A stretch of 64,000 bases of DNA from Desulfobacillus sp041396245 (GCA_041396245.1 JAWKYW010000004.1:164920-228919); one strand, 5' to 3'; shown: positions 36,519 through 45,512, counted from the stretch's first letter. Numbers and translations are program-made. The notes: generated from the sequence alone by a model not told the origin.

Positions 36519-36894
36519 CCCCGGGACGGATCATCTCGCGGTCCTGCTTCAGTTCGGCGATGCTGGCGGCGAACAGGCGCGAACCCTGGCGGCCGATGCG
36601 GGCTGCCGACAGCATCGCGAAGAGGCCGATGGCGAGGAACAGGGCGGTGAAGATGCCCAGCGCCAGCAGGCGGTGGCTGTCCCACAGGAGGACCGTGAGG
36701 AACAGCGCGAGCAGGACGGCGCCGAAGCCGAGAAAGAAGAAGGCCGCGGCGGCATAGCCGAGCAGCAGGCCGAGGCGGAGCTTCTCCTCCTGGAATTCGG
36801 TGGCGAGGAGCTCCAGCCGCGTCTGCAGGATGCCGAGCGCGCCGGCGACGGAACCGCGCAGGCGCGAACCCAGGCTGCCCGGTGCGGGCGCCAT
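36499..36894 (-). CDS. yqjE: YqjE-like membrane protein (phage holin superfamily III)
   Basis: The 131-residue protein has an amphipathic start (GSLGSRLRGSVAGALGILQTRLELLATEFQEEKLRLG) and two adjacent membrane helices (LLLGYAAAAFFFLGFGAVLLALFLTVLLW; LLALGIFTALFLAIGLFAML). This pattern and its place after yqjD identify it. The function in stress is not established. Confidence 0.85.
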   Translation of the reverse strand: MAPAPGSLGSRLRGSVAGALGILQTRLELLATEFQEEKLRLGLLLGYAAAAFFFLGFGAVLLALFLTVLLWDSHRLLALGIFTALFLAIGLFAMLSAARIGRQGSRLFAASIAELKQDREMIRPGDEPEVH

Positions 36895-36910
36895 GCTTGT
36901 CGGGAACCGT

Positions 36911-37222
36911 TCAGCGGCGGCCGATGAGCAGGCCGAAGAGGAAACCGATGCCGGCGGCGATGCCGATCGAACGCCACGGGTTGTCGTGCACGTAGTCGTC
37001 GGTGACGCGCGCGACCTGGCGGGTACGCTCGACGACGGCAGCCTGGGCCTCGGCCAGGTTGTGGCGGGCGCTGTTCAGGTGGTCCTGCAGCCTGGCGCGC
37101 AGGTCGGCCATTTTCTCGCCGGCCTGGCCGGCAGTGGCCTTGAGGATTTCCTCGGCGTCGGCGACGACGACCTTGAGGTCGGCGATGAGTTTTTCCTTGT
37201 TGACATCGGTCATTTCGGTCAT
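36911..37222 (-). CDS. yqjD: ElaB/YqjD/DUF883 family membrane-anchored protein
   Basis: The 103-residue protein has a long helical region (KEKLIADLKVVVADAEEILKATAGQAGEKMADLRARLQDHL) and a C-terminal membrane anchor VHDNPWRSIGIAAGIGFLFGLLIGRR typical of YqjD/ElaB. Relatives attach ribosomes to the inner membrane in stationary phase. It is first in the yqjDEK operon. Confidence 0.92.
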   Translation of the reverse strand: MTEMTDVNKEKLIADLKVVVADAEEILKATAGQAGEKMADLRARLQDHLNSARHNLAEAQAAVVERTRQVARVTDDYVHDNPWRSIGIAAGIGFLFGLLIGRR

Positions 37223-37348
37223 GGCTTGATTCTCCGCATGAAAGGGTAATATCCGTGCCCAAGGCTACCGATTTTTACAGACGAAGGCAAATGCACGGGT
37301 GAATGGCGCCGGGTCCGCGTCGGACCTGTTATCCCCGTCAGGCCTCCG

Positions 37349-38134
37349 TCAGTCGACGTCCTGATCGTAATCGACCGTGAGGGGCGCATGATCGGAGAAC
37401 CATTGCGCCTTGTACACCGACGCCCGGCGCGCCGCTCCGGCCAGGCCGGGCGTGGCGATGTGGTAGTCGATGCGCCAGCCGACGTTCTTCGACCGCGCCT
37501 GGCCGCGGTTCGACCACCAGGTGTAGGACTCGCCTTCCGCCTCCGGATGCAGGCGCCGGTAGACATCGACGAAGCCGAGCGGGCCGAAGACCTCGTCCAT
37601 CCAGGCCCGTTCTTCGGGCAGGAAGCCGGAGTTCTTCTGGTTGCCCTTCCAGTTCTTCAGGTCGATCTCTCGGTGGGCGATGTTCCAGTCGCCGCACAGC
37701 AGGATTTCCCGTCCGCTGCGGCGCAGCTGCGCCAGATGGGGCCGGAAGCGGTCGAGGAAGCGGAACTTGGCCGCCTGACGCTCGGGCGAGGAGGCGCCGG
37801 AGGGCAGATACACCGAGACGACGGACAGCTTGCCGAAGACCGCCTCGATATAGCGTCCCTCGGCGTCGAATTCGGGAATGCCGAAGCCTTCGACGACCTG
37901 CTCCGGCCGGTGCCGGCAATACAGCCCCACGCCGCTGTAGCCCTTCTTTTCCGCGTAGTGGAAATGGCCGGCAAAGCCCGCCGGGGCAAGGAACTCGGGG
38001 CGCATGTCGCCGGCCTGGGCCTTCAGCTCCTGCAGGCAGACGATGTCGGCATCCTGCTGCCGCAGCCAGTCGAAGAAGCCCTTGCGGTCGGCCGAGCGGA
38101 TGCCGTTGAGGTTCAGGGTTATGATACGCAGCAT
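37349..38134 (-). CDS. xthA: Exodeoxyribonuclease III / AP endonuclease
   Basis: The 261-residue enzyme has LRIITLNLNGIRSA, the catalytic Glu in CLQELKA, GDWNIAHREIDLKNWKGN and the C-terminal SDHAPLTVDY with the active His. It repairs abasic sites. It is divergent from pyrE, with 23 bases between the two start codons. Confidence 0.96.
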   Translation of the reverse strand: MLRIITLNLNGIRSADRKGFFDWLRQQDADIVCLQELKAQAGDMRPEFLAPAGFAGHFHYAEKKGYSGVGLYCRHRPEQVVEGFGIPEFDAEGRYIEAVFGKLSVVSVYLPSGASSPERQAAKFRFLDRFRPHLAQLRRSGREILLCGDWNIAHREIDLKNWKGNQKNSGFLPEERAWMDEVFGPLGFVDVYRRLHPEAEGESYTWWSNRGQARSKNVGWRIDYHIATPGLAGAARRASVYKAQWFSDHAPLTVDYDQDVD

Positions 38135-38157
38135 TTCTGGCGATCCGGACGAGGAAG

Positions 38158-38799
38158 ATGGATTGTAGCGGCGAGTTCATTGCTTTTGCGGTCGAGACGG
38201 GCGTGTTGCGCTTCGGCGAGTTCAAGACCAAGGCGGGCCGGCTCAGCCCGTATTTCTTCAATGCCGGATTGTTCAACGACGGCGCCTCGCTCAACCGCCT
38301 GACGGATTTCTACGCCCGCGCCATCCTCGATTCGAAGCTGGCCTTCGACATGCTCTTCGGGCCGGCCTACAAGGGCATCCCGCTGGTGGCCGGCACCGCC
38401 ATCGCCCTGGCCCAAAAAGGGCGCAATCTGCCGTATTGCTTCAACCGCAAGGAGGCCAAGGACCACGGCGAGGGCGGCAGCCTGATCGGCGCGCCGCCGG
38501 CCGGCCGGGTGCTGATCGTCGACGATGTCATCTCGGCCGGCACCTCGGTGCGGGAGTCGGTGGCGCTGATCCGCGCCGCCGGCGCCGAGCCATGCGGGGT
38601 GGTCATCGCGCTGGACCGCATGGAGCGCGGGCAGGGCGAACTGTCGGCCGTGCAGGAGGTGCGGCAGGCCTACGGCATCCCGGTCGTGGCGGTGGCGGAT
38701 CTCGACGATCTGCTGGCTTATCTTGGCGGCCGGCCGGAAATGGCGCAGAATTTGCAAGCGGTAGCCGGATACCGACAACAATACGGGATACAAGAATGA
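38158..38799 (+). CDS. pyrE: Orotate phosphoribosyltransferase
   Basis: The 213-residue enzyme has the PRPP-binding motif VLIVDDVISAGTS and the flexible loop RKEAKDHGEGG. It makes OMP in pyrimidine synthesis. The stop overlaps the start of the next gene (ATGA). Confidence 0.97.
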   Translation: MDCSGEFIAFAVETGVLRFGEFKTKAGRLSPYFFNAGLFNDGASLNRLTDFYARAILDSKLAFDMLFGPAYKGIPLVAGTAIALAQKGRNLPYCFNRKEAKDHGEGGSLIGAPPAGRVLIVDDVISAGTSVRESVALIRAAGAEPCGVVIALDRMERGQGELSAVQEVRQAYGIPVVAVADLDDLLAYLGGRPEMAQNLQAVAGYRQQYGIQE

Positions 38800-39467
38800 T
38801 ACTGAGGCTGGGCTCGGCCTTGATGTGTCTTGCCGCGGCGCTGCTGACGGCACCGGCGGCGGCGCAAAAGCGCATCACCTATTGCTGCATCGGCGACAAC
38901 GGCCGGCAGATGTGTTCGGACGTCCTGCCGAAGGAGTGCTACGGCAAGGCCTATCGCGAGGTCAGTCCGCGCGGCATCGTCCTCCGGCACGTCCCCGCGC
39001 CGCTGACGGCCGGAGAGCGCGCGGCCAGGGAAGCCGAGGAAAAGAAGGCCAGGGAGGAGGAAGCCCGGCGGCTGGAACAGGATCGCAGGAACCGCGCCTT
39101 GCTGGCCACCTACACCAGCGAGAAGGACATCGACGCCGCGCGCGACCGGGCCGTGGCCGATCTCCAAAAGGCCATCAAGGCCGCCCGGGAAAACCAGGCC
39201 GAACTGGCGATGAAAAAGCAGAAACTCGACAGCGAGGCGGAGTTCTACAAGAAGAACACCATGCCGGCGCCCCTGCAGGCGCAGATCCACACCAACGATA
39301 CGGAAATGAAGGCGCAGCAGGCGGCCATCGATGGCAAGCTGAAGGAGATCGAGGCCGCCAAGGCCAGGTACGAGGACGAAAAAAGGCGTTTCCTCGAATT
39401 GACGAAGCAGCCGGCCGAAAGAGCCGGACCGCAGCCGTCCGCCGGCGCCACCGCCCGCCCGCGCTGA
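38796..39467 (+). CDS. Secreted protein with Cys-rich head and coiled coil (DUF4124-like start)
   Basis: The 223-residue protein has a Sec signal (LGSALMCLAAALLTAPAAA). Next comes a short domain with cysteines (ITYCCIGDNGRQMCSDVLPKECYGKAYREVSPRG), reminiscent of DUF4124-type heads. The rest is a Glu/Lys-rich helix (EREKKAREEEARRLEQDRR-like, then DLQKAIKAARENQAELAMKK). It is translationally coupled to pyrE. Its role is unknown. Confidence 0.65.
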   Translation: MILRLGSALMCLAAALLTAPAAAQKRITYCCIGDNGRQMCSDVLPKECYGKAYREVSPRGIVLRHVPAPLTAGERAAREAEEKKAREEEARRLEQDRRNRALLATYTSEKDIDAARDRAVADLQKAIKAARENQAELAMKKQKLDSEAEFYKKNTMPAPLQAQIHTNDTEMKAQQAAIDGKLKEIEAAKARYEDEKRRFLELTKQPAERAGPQPSAGATARPR

Positions 39468-39476
39468 TCACGGCCG

Positions 39477-40130
39477 ATGCCGACGGCCCAGCTCGTCCTG
39501 ACCGCTGCCGTCATCCTGGTCGCTTTCCTGGCGATCAGGGCCCATGCGCTCGAAGCCCGGCAGCGCTGGCAAATCTACCTTTTCAAACCGCTGGCCACGC
39601 TGCTGATCCTGGCGCTGGCACTCTCGCTGACGCCGGCCAGGCCGGAATACCAATGGGCGGTTGCCGCCGGCCTGCTCTTTTCCACGGCCGGCGACGTCTT
39701 CCTCATGCTGCCGCGCGACCGCTTCGTCTTCGGCCTGGCGAGCTTCCTGGTGGCCCATGTGTGCTATGTCCTGGCATTCAGCCTGGAGGCGCCGTTCGCC
39801 GGCAACCTGCTGTCATGGCTGCCGTTCTTCGTGGCGGGCGGAGTCGTGGTGGTGCTCGTCTGGCCGGGCCTGAAGCCGGCCCTGCGCGGGCCGGTGGTGG
39901 CCTACGTGGGGGTGATCGCCGCCATGGCCGGGCAGGCAGCCGGACGCTGGCAGGAACTGGGCGGAAACCTGGCGCTGGCCGCGGCGGTGGGTGCCGCCCT
40001 CTTCGTCGTATCGGATGCCGTGCTGGCCATCGACCGCTTCCGCTGGAAGTTTCGCGCCGCGCGCGCCGTCACCCTGGCGACCTACTGGGCGGCGCAGCTG
40101 CTGATCGCGCTTTCCGTATCAGCCGGCTAG
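39477..40130 (+). CDS. Lysoplasmalogenase family protein (YhhN)
   Basis: The 217-residue membrane protein has about eight helices. YLFKPLATLLILALAL, LLFSTAGDVFLML and FLVAHVCYVLAF are the conserved YhhN/TMEM86 segments, with Asp and His likely catalytic. Relatives cleave the vinyl ether of lysoplasmalogens. The end overlaps the convergent gatB by 12 bases. Confidence 0.87.
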   Translation: MPTAQLVLTAAVILVAFLAIRAHALEARQRWQIYLFKPLATLLILALALSLTPARPEYQWAVAAGLLFSTAGDVFLMLPRDRFVFGLASFLVAHVCYVLAFSLEAPFAGNLLSWLPFFVAGGVVVVLVWPGLKPALRGPVVAYVGVIAAMAGQAAGRWQELGGNLALAAAVGAALFVVSDAVLAIDRFRWKFRAARAVTLATYWAAQLLIALSVSAG

Positions 40131-41627
40131 TTTCTTCTTCAGCAACTCATTCACCTGCTGCGGATTGGCCTTGCCTTTCGTGGCTTTCATGGCCTGGCCG
40201 ACGAGGGCGTTGAAGGCCTTCTCCTTGCCGGCGCGGAATTCCTCCACCGACTTCGGGTTGGCGGCGAGTACCTCGTCGATGATCTTCTCCAGCGCGCCGG
40301 TGTCGGAAATCTGCTTCAGGCCCTTCGCCTCGATGATGGCGTCGGCGCTGGCGGCTTCGCCGTTCCAGAGGGCGTCGAAGACTTCCTTGGCCATCTTGCC
40401 GGAGAGCGTGCCGTCGGCTACGCGCGCCGCCAGGCCGGCCAGCTGCGCCGGCGCGAGCGGGGAATCGGCGATGTCCTTCTCCTCGCGGTTGAGGCGCGCG
40501 GCCAGCTCGCCCATCATCCAGTTGGCACAGAGTTTCGCTGCATAAGCTTCTGCGGATGGATATTCTGGTGAGGTTAGAACGTCAATTCCTCGCAAGAGTA
40601 AGGATTTAACTGACCCAACAAAATAGTCTGCCGTCTCGCGCGAGGCTGTCAGCATGCCGGCATCGTAGGGCGAGAGCCCGTAGTCGCGCACGAAGCGCGC
40701 CTGCATGGCGTCCGGCAGTTCGGGCAGGGCGGCCTTCACGTCCTCGATCCAGTCGGCGGAAATCTCCAGCGGCAGCAGGTCGGGATCGGGGAAGTAGCGG
40801 TAGTCGTGCGCCTCCTCCTTCGAGCGCATGGCGCGCGTCTCGCCGCTGGCCGGGTCGAACAGCACCGTCGACTGGACGATGCGGCCGCCGTCCTCCAGCG
40901 TCTCGACCTGCCAGCGCGCCTCGTACTCGATGGCCTGCTGCAGGAAGCGGAAGGAGTTGAGGTTCTTGATCTCGCGCCGCGTGCCCAGCACGTCGGAGCC
41001 TTTCGGCCGCACCGAGACGTTGGCGTCGCAGCGGAAGGAGCCTTCCTGCATGTTGCCGTCGCAGATGTCGATCCAGCGCACCAGGGCGTGCAGGGCCCTG
41101 GCGTAGGCGACGGCCTCCTCGGCGCTGCGCATGTCCGGCTCGGTGACGATCTCCAGCAGCGGCGTGCCGGCGCGGTTGAGGTCGATGCCGGAGCGGCCGT
41201 GAAAGTCCTCGTGCAGCGACTTGCCGGCATCCTCCTCGAGGTGGGCGCGGGTGAGGCGGACGAACTTCTCCACCGCCGTGCCGGCGAGGCTGACTTTGAT
41301 GGCGAGGCCGCCGCCGGTGACCACCGGCAGCTCGTACTGGCTGATCTGGTAGCCCTTGGGCAGGTCCGGGTAGAAATAGTTCTTGCGGGCGAAGACCGAG
41401 CGCGGCGCGATGCTGCCGCCGACGGCCAGGCCGAAGCGGATGGCGCGCTCCACCGCGCCGCGGTTGAGCACCGGCAGCACGCCGGGCAGGGCGATGTCCA
41501 CCGCGCAGGCCTGGGTGTTCGGCGCCGCGCCGAAGGCGGTCGACGCGCCGGAGAAGATCTTCGAGGCGGTGTTGAGCTGGGCGTGGGTTTCCAGCCCGAT
41601 GACGATTTCCCAGTTGGCGAGGCTCAT
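40119..41627 (-). CDS. gatB: Asp-tRNA(Asn)/Glu-tRNA(Gln) amidotransferase subunit B
   Basis: The 502-residue protein starts with NWEIVIGLETHAQLNTASKIFSGAS and has the kinase-like cradle motifs (KGYQISQYELPV; EEDAGKSLHED; GIDLNRAGTPLLEIVTEPD), with the YqeY-like helical tail. It phosphorylates mischarged Glu-tRNA before amidation by GatA. Residues about 332-365 are an insertion of unusual composition (43% GC), which makes the protein longer than usual. It ends the gatC-gatA-lipoprotein-lipoprotein-gatB series. Confidence 0.95.
   Translation of the reverse strand: MSLANWEIVIGLETHAQLNTASKIFSGASTAFGAAPNTQACAVDIALPGVLPVLNRGAVERAIRFGLAVGGSIAPRSVFARKNYFYPDLPKGYQISQYELPVVTGGGLAIKVSLAGTAVEKFVRLTRAHLEEDAGKSLHEDFHGRSGIDLNRAGTPLLEIVTEPDMRSAEEAVAYARALHALVRWIDICDGNMQEGSFRCDANVSVRPKGSDVLGTRREIKNLNSFRFLQQAIEYEARWQVETLEDGGRIVQSTVLFDPASGETRAMRSKEEAHDYRYFPDPDLLPLEISADWIEDVKAALPELPDAMQARFVRDYGLSPYDAGMLTASRETADYFVGSVKSLLLRGIDVLTSPEYPSAEAYAAKLCANWMMGELAARLNREEKDIADSPLAPAQLAGLAARVADGTLSGKMAKEVFDALWNGEAASADAIIEAKGLKQISDTGALEKIIDEVLAANPKSVEEFRAGKEKAFNALVGQAMKATKGKANPQQVNELLKKKLAG
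41275..41298 (+). repeat. 24-bp motif copy 9 (antisense in gatB)
   Basis: GCCGTG, CCGGCGAGG, CTGACTTTG on the plus strand, opposite to the gene. Confidence 0.7.
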
Positions 41628-41643
41628 GGACGTTTCGCTCGGG

Positions 41644-42069
41644 TCAGGCGCAGCTGCCGTCGCGCCGGTCGTAGATCATCGGCAGCAGCTGTTCCCAGGC
41701 GCTGCCCGTGCACATCGCCTGGCATTGCTGGAAGGCGACGGTGACCCGCGTGCCCTGCTCCCACATGCGCACGATGCAGGGCCCGTCCGGCTGGACGAGT
41801 TCGATGGCCGGCATTTCCTTCGTCTGGCGGAAATCCTTCAGCGCGAAGCTGCAGCTGCCGTGCTGCGGAAAATTCGCCGTCGCCGCGAAGGCGCGCACCC
41901 GCCCCGCAACGACGTCGAGCCGGAGCGTGCCGCTGCCGCCGGTTTCGTCGCGGTAGCTGCAGTCGGCCTTGACGTTGAGGGCCCGCACGGGAATCGGCGG
42001 CGGCCGCTCGATGAGGGTGCAGGCGCCGAGGTAGGCCGTGAGCAGCAGAAGCAGCAGTTTGCGCAGCAT
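41644..42069 (-). CDS. Lipoprotein of unknown function, copy 1
   Basis: The 141-residue protein has a lipobox (AYLGAC). The mature part contains PPIPVRALNVKADCSYRDETGGSGTLRLDV and CIVRMWEQGTRVTVAFQQCQAMCTGSAWEQLLPMIYDRRDGSCA. It is clearly paralogous to the gene next to it, with the cysteines conserved in both. The family was not recognised. Confidence 0.75.
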   Translation of the reverse strand: MLRKLLLLLLTAYLGACTLIERPPPIPVRALNVKADCSYRDETGGSGTLRLDVVAGRVRAFAATANFPQHGSCSFALKDFRQTKEMPAIELVQPDGPCIVRMWEQGTRVTVAFQQCQAMCTGSAWEQLLPMIYDRRDGSCA

Positions 42070-42082
42070 GGTTTCTTCCGTT

Positions 42083-42574
42083 TCAGGCGCAGGAGCCCTT
42101 GCGCCGGTCGTTGAGGATCGGCCAGAGATAGCTGTAGGAACTGCCCGAGCACATCTTCTCGCACTGCTGGAAGGCGACCGTGACGCGTTCGCCCTGTTCC
42201 CAGACGCGCACGATGCAGCGACCCCGTATCTGGCTCAGCTCGATGGCCGGCAGTTCCCGGGTCTGGCGAAAGTCCTTCAGATCGAAGCGGCAGGCGCCGC
42301 GCTTCGGGATGTTCACCTTCGCCACGAAGGCATGCACCTTTGCCTCGGCCACGTCGAGCGTGAGCGCGCCGTTGTAGCCGGACTCGTCGCGGAAATTGCA
42401 TTCGGTCTTGACGTTGATCGGGCGCACCGGGATCGGCCCCGGCCTGGCCGCCGGCCTGGCGGCGACGGCGGCGGGCGGGGCCGGCGCCGTCGCGGCCGGC
42501 ACGGACGGTTTCTCCGGCGTCGCGCAGGCGCCGAGGAATGCAGCAGCAAGCAGGACGGCCAGCCGGATGCGCAT
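42083..42574 (-). CDS. Lipoprotein of unknown function, copy 2
   Basis: The 163-residue paralogue has lipobox AFLGAC, a longer Ala/Pro spacer (PSVPAATAPAPPAAVAARPA) and the same domain: IPVRPINVKTECNFRDESG, CRFDLKDFRQTRELPAIELSQ, CIVRVWEQGERVTVAFQQCEKMCSG. ATG 42574 overlaps the gatA stop by a few bases. Two copies in a row between gatA and gatB point to a tandem duplication. Confidence 0.75.
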   Translation of the reverse strand: MRIRLAVLLAAAFLGACATPEKPSVPAATAPAPPAAVAARPAARPGPIPVRPINVKTECNFRDESGYNGALTLDVAEAKVHAFVAKVNIPKRGACRFDLKDFRQTRELPAIELSQIRGRCIVRVWEQGERVTVAFQQCEKMCSGSSYSYLWPILNDRRKGSCA

Positions 42575-42576
42575 GG

Positions 42577-44028
42577 TCAAGGCTCCGGCGCCCGCGCGTG
42601 CCAGTCGCTGGCGAGCTGGTACTGGTGCGCCGCGTTGAGCATGCGCGCCTCGGCGAAATAATCGCCGATGATCTGCAGGCCGACCGGGCGGCCGCCGGCG
42701 CCGAAGCCGCAGGGGATCGACAGGCCCGGCAGGCCGGCCAGGTTGACGGCGATGGTGTAGATGTCGGAAAGGTACATCTGGACCGGATCGGCGGCCCGGG
42801 CGCCGAGGTCGAAGGCGACGGTCGGGCTGGTCGGCCCCATGATCAGGTCGCAGGCCTTGAAGGCTTCGGCAAAGTCAGTCGCGATGAGACGGCGGATGCG
42901 CTGCGCCTGCAGGTAGTAGGCGTCGTAGTAACCGTGCGACAGCACATAGGTGCCGATCAGGATGCGCCGCTTGACCTCGGCGCCGAAGCCCTGGGCGCGG
43001 CTCTTGCAGTACATGTCGGCGAGGTCGCCGTACTGCGGCGCGCGATGGCCGTAGCGCACCCCGTCGAAGCGCGACAGGTTGCTGGAGGCTTCGGCCGGGG
43101 CGATGACGTAATAGGCCGGCACCGAGAGCTTCATGTTCGGCAGCGAGACGTCCACCGTGACGGCGCCGAGCTTGCGGTACGCGGCGATGGCCGCCTCGAC
43201 CGCCTGCGCCACGTCGGTCGACAGGCCCTCGGCGAAGAATTCCTTCGGCAGGCCGATCCGCAGGCCGGCGAGCGGCTGCTCCAGATCGCGGGTGTAGTCC
43301 TCGGCCGGCCGCTCCAGGCTGGTCGAGTCGCGTTCGTCGAAGCCGGCCATGGCGTTGAGCAGGAGCGCGCAATCCTCCGCGCTTTTCGCCATCGGTCCGG
43401 CCTGGTCGAGCGAGGAGGCGAAGGCGATCATGCCCCAGCGCGACACCACGCCGTAGGTCGGCTTCAGGCCGGTCAGGCCGCACAGGGCCGCCGGCTGGCG
43501 GATCGAGCCGCCGGTGTCGGTGCCGGTGGCGGCCGGCGCCAGGCGCGCGGCGACGGCGGCGGCCGAGCCGCCCGAGGAGCCGCCGGGCACGGCGGCCGCG
43601 TCCCAGGGGTTCTTCACCGGGCCGTAGAACGAGGTCTCGTTGGACGAGCCCATGGCGAACTCGTCCATGTTGGTCTTGCCCAGGGTGACCGTGCCGGCAT
43701 CCTTGAAACGCGCGATCACCGTGGCGTCGTAGGGGCTGACGAAATTCGACAGCATCTTCGAGCCGCAGGTCGTGCGCCAGCCCTCGGCGCAGAAAATATC
43801 CTTGTGCGCCAGCGGGATGCCGGTCAGCGGCCCGGCCTCGCCGCGGGCGATGCGGGCGTCGGCGGCGCGCGCCATGGCCAGGCTTTTCTCGCGGTCGACG
43901 GTGATGAAGGCGTTCAACTGCAGGTTGAGCTGCCCGATGCGGTCGAGGAAGAGGGTCGCCAACTCGACGCTGGAGATTTTCTTCCCCGCCAGGGCGGCGG
44001 CGAGTTCTTTCAGGGTGGCGTTGATCAT
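42577..44028 (-). CDS. gatA: Asp-tRNA(Asn)/Glu-tRNA(Gln) amidotransferase subunit A
   Basis: The 483-residue amidase has the Ser-Ser-Lys triad: LAHKDIF (Lys), the loop GSSGGSAAAVAARL, and TGTDTGGSIRQPAALCG. It supplies ammonia from glutamine to the activated tRNA held by GatB. It is separated from gatC by a repeat of about 70 bases. Confidence 0.97.
   Translation of the reverse strand: MINATLKELAAALAGKKISSVELATLFLDRIGQLNLQLNAFITVDREKSLAMARAADARIARGEAGPLTGIPLAHKDIFCAEGWRTTCGSKMLSNFVSPYDATVIARFKDAGTVTLGKTNMDEFAMGSSNETSFYGPVKNPWDAAAVPGGSSGGSAAAVAARLAPAATGTDTGGSIRQPAALCGLTGLKPTYGVVSRWGMIAFASSLDQAGPMAKSAEDCALLLNAMAGFDERDSTSLERPAEDYTRDLEQPLAGLRIGLPKEFFAEGLSTDVAQAVEAAIAAYRKLGAVTVDVSLPNMKLSVPAYYVIAPAEASSNLSRFDGVRYGHRAPQYGDLADMYCKSRAQGFGAEVKRRILIGTYVLSHGYYDAYYLQAQRIRRLIATDFAEAFKACDLIMGPTSPTVAFDLGARAADPVQMYLSDIYTIAVNLAGLPGLSIPCGFGAGGRPVGLQIIGDYFAEARMLNAAHQYQLASDWHARAPEP
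42870..42893 (-). repeat. 24-bp motif copy 10 (in gatA)
   Basis: Minus strand: GCCGTC, TCATCGCGA, CTGACTTTG. It encodes RRLIATDFA. Confidence 0.7.
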
Positions 44029-44035
44029 GGTTGGG

Positions 44036-44106
44036 CGAGCGGCAAGCGGTGAGCGGTGAGCAGCAGGCGCTTTTCCCGCTTACCGCTCACCGCTCACTGC
44101 TCACTC
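44036..44106. repeat. GTGAGCGGTGAGC palindromic repeat, copy 1
   Basis: GCAAGCGGTGAGCGGTGAGC and its mirror ACCGCTCACCGCTCACTGC face each other around GGCGCTTTTCC. It fills the gap between gatC and gatA, and begins at the gatC stop. Confidence 0.85.
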
Positions 44107-44388
44107 TATCACTTTGGGCACGAGGTAGAGTCCCGCTTCCACTTCCGGGGCGGCCTTCTGGAAGTCCGCATGGCGGTCGGTTTCGGTCACCACGTCCGCG
44201 CGCAGGCGCTGGGCGACGTCGCGGGCGTGGGCCATCGGCGCGATGCCGGCGGTGTTCACCGCCTGCATTTCCTCGATCAGGGCGAAGATGCCATTGAGCT
44301 GGTCTCGCGTCTGCTCGGCCTCGCCGGGTGCGAGCTCGAGGCGGGCGAGTTCGGCGATGCGGCGGACCTGTTCGTGGCTGAGGGACAT
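44101..44388 (-). CDS. gatC: Asp-tRNA(Asn)/Glu-tRNA(Gln) amidotransferase subunit C
   Basis: The 95-residue protein starts MSLSHEQVRRIAELARLELAPGEAE and ends EAGLYLVPKVIE, as GatC does. It clamps GatA and GatB together. ATG 44388 was chosen from homology; the open frame extends upstream. It is divergent from mreB with 79 bases between. Confidence 0.95.
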   Translation of the reverse strand: MSLSHEQVRRIAELARLELAPGEAEQTRDQLNGIFALIEEMQAVNTAGIAPMAHARDVAQRLRADVVTETDRHADFQKAAPEVEAGLYLVPKVIE

Positions 44389-44467
44389 GGCGCGCGGGGG
44401 CTGAAATTGCAGAGCGCAATAGAGTATCATAGGCAACTGATTTTCCGCACCCCGCAGGGACTTTGCA

Positions 44468-45511
44468 ATGTTCGGTTTTCTCCGCTCCTATTTTTCGAAC
44501 GATCTGGCGATCGACCTCGGTACCGCCAACACCCTGATCTACGTCCGCGACAAGGGCATCGTGCTGAACGAGCCGTCGGTGGTGGCGATCCGCACCGAAG
44601 GCGGCCCCAACGCCAAGAAGACGATCATGGCGGTCGGCCATTCGGCCAAGCAGATGCTGGGCAAGACCCCCGGCAGCATCACCGCCATCCGCCCGATGAA
44701 GGACGGCGTCATCGCCGACTTCACCGTCACCGAGCAGATGCTCAAGCAGTTCATCAAGAAGGTGCACGATTCGCGCCTGTTCTCGCCCAGCCCGCGCATC
44801 ATCATCTGCGTGCCCTGCGGCTCGACCCAGGTCGAGCGCCGCGCCATCCGCGAATCCGCGCTGGGCGCCGGCGCCAGCCAGGTGTACCTGATCGAGGAGC
44901 CGATGGCGGCCGCCATCGGCGCCGGCATGCCGGTCTCGGACGCCACCGGCTCGATGGTGGTGGACATCGGCGGCGGCACCACCGAGGTGGGCGTCATCTC
45001 GCTCGGCGGCATGGTGTATGCCGGCTCGGTGCGCGTCGGCGGCGACAAGTTCGACGAGGCCATCATCAACTACATCCGCCGCAACTACGGCATGCTCATC
45101 GGCGAGACCACCGCCGAGGCGATCAAGAAGGAAATCGGCTCCGCCTTCCCCGGCTCGGAAGTGAAGGAGATGGAGGTCAAGGGCCGCAACCTGGCCGAGG
45201 GCATCCCGCGCAGCTTCACCATTTCCAGCAACGAAATCCTCGAAGCTCTCACCGAGCCGCTCAACGCCATCGTCGGCGCCGTCAAGCAGGCGCTCGAACA
45301 GACGCCGCCGGAGCTCGGCGCCGACATCGCCGACAAGGGCATGGTCATCACCGGCGGCGGCGCGCTGCTGCGCGACCTCGACCGCCTGCTCATGGAAGAA
45401 ACCGGCCTGCCGGTCATCGTGGCGGAAGATCCGCTGACCTGCGTGGTGCGCGGTTCCGGCATCGCGCTGGAGAAGGTGGACACCCTCGGGAGCATCTTCG
45501 CGAATGAGTGA
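44468..45511 (+). CDS. mreB: Rod-shape determining actin homologue MreB
   Basis: The 347-residue protein has DLAIDLGTANTLIYVRDKGIVLNEPSVVAI, the phosphate loops and VVDIGGGTTEVGVISLGG, and the C-terminal MVITGGGALLRDLDRLL. It forms filaments that guide the elongasome. It is the first gene of the mre/mrd series. Confidence 0.98.
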   Translation: MFGFLRSYFSNDLAIDLGTANTLIYVRDKGIVLNEPSVVAIRTEGGPNAKKTIMAVGHSAKQMLGKTPGSITAIRPMKDGVIADFTVTEQMLKQFIKKVHDSRLFSPSPRIIICVPCGSTQVERRAIRESALGAGASQVYLIEEPMAAAIGAGMPVSDATGSMVVDIGGGTTEVGVISLGGMVYAGSVRVGGDKFDEAIINYIRRNYGMLIGETTAEAIKKEIGSAFPGSEVKEMEVKGRNLAEGIPRSFTISSNEILEALTEPLNAIVGAVKQALEQTPPELGADIADKGMVITGGGALLRDLDRLLMEETGLPVIVAEDPLTCVVRGSGIALEKVDTLGSIFANE

Positions 45512-45512
45512 G

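Noticed and set aside
37223..37348. A gene between yqjD and xthA
   Set aside because: The gap is short, with no motif; it is probably the yqjD promoter region.
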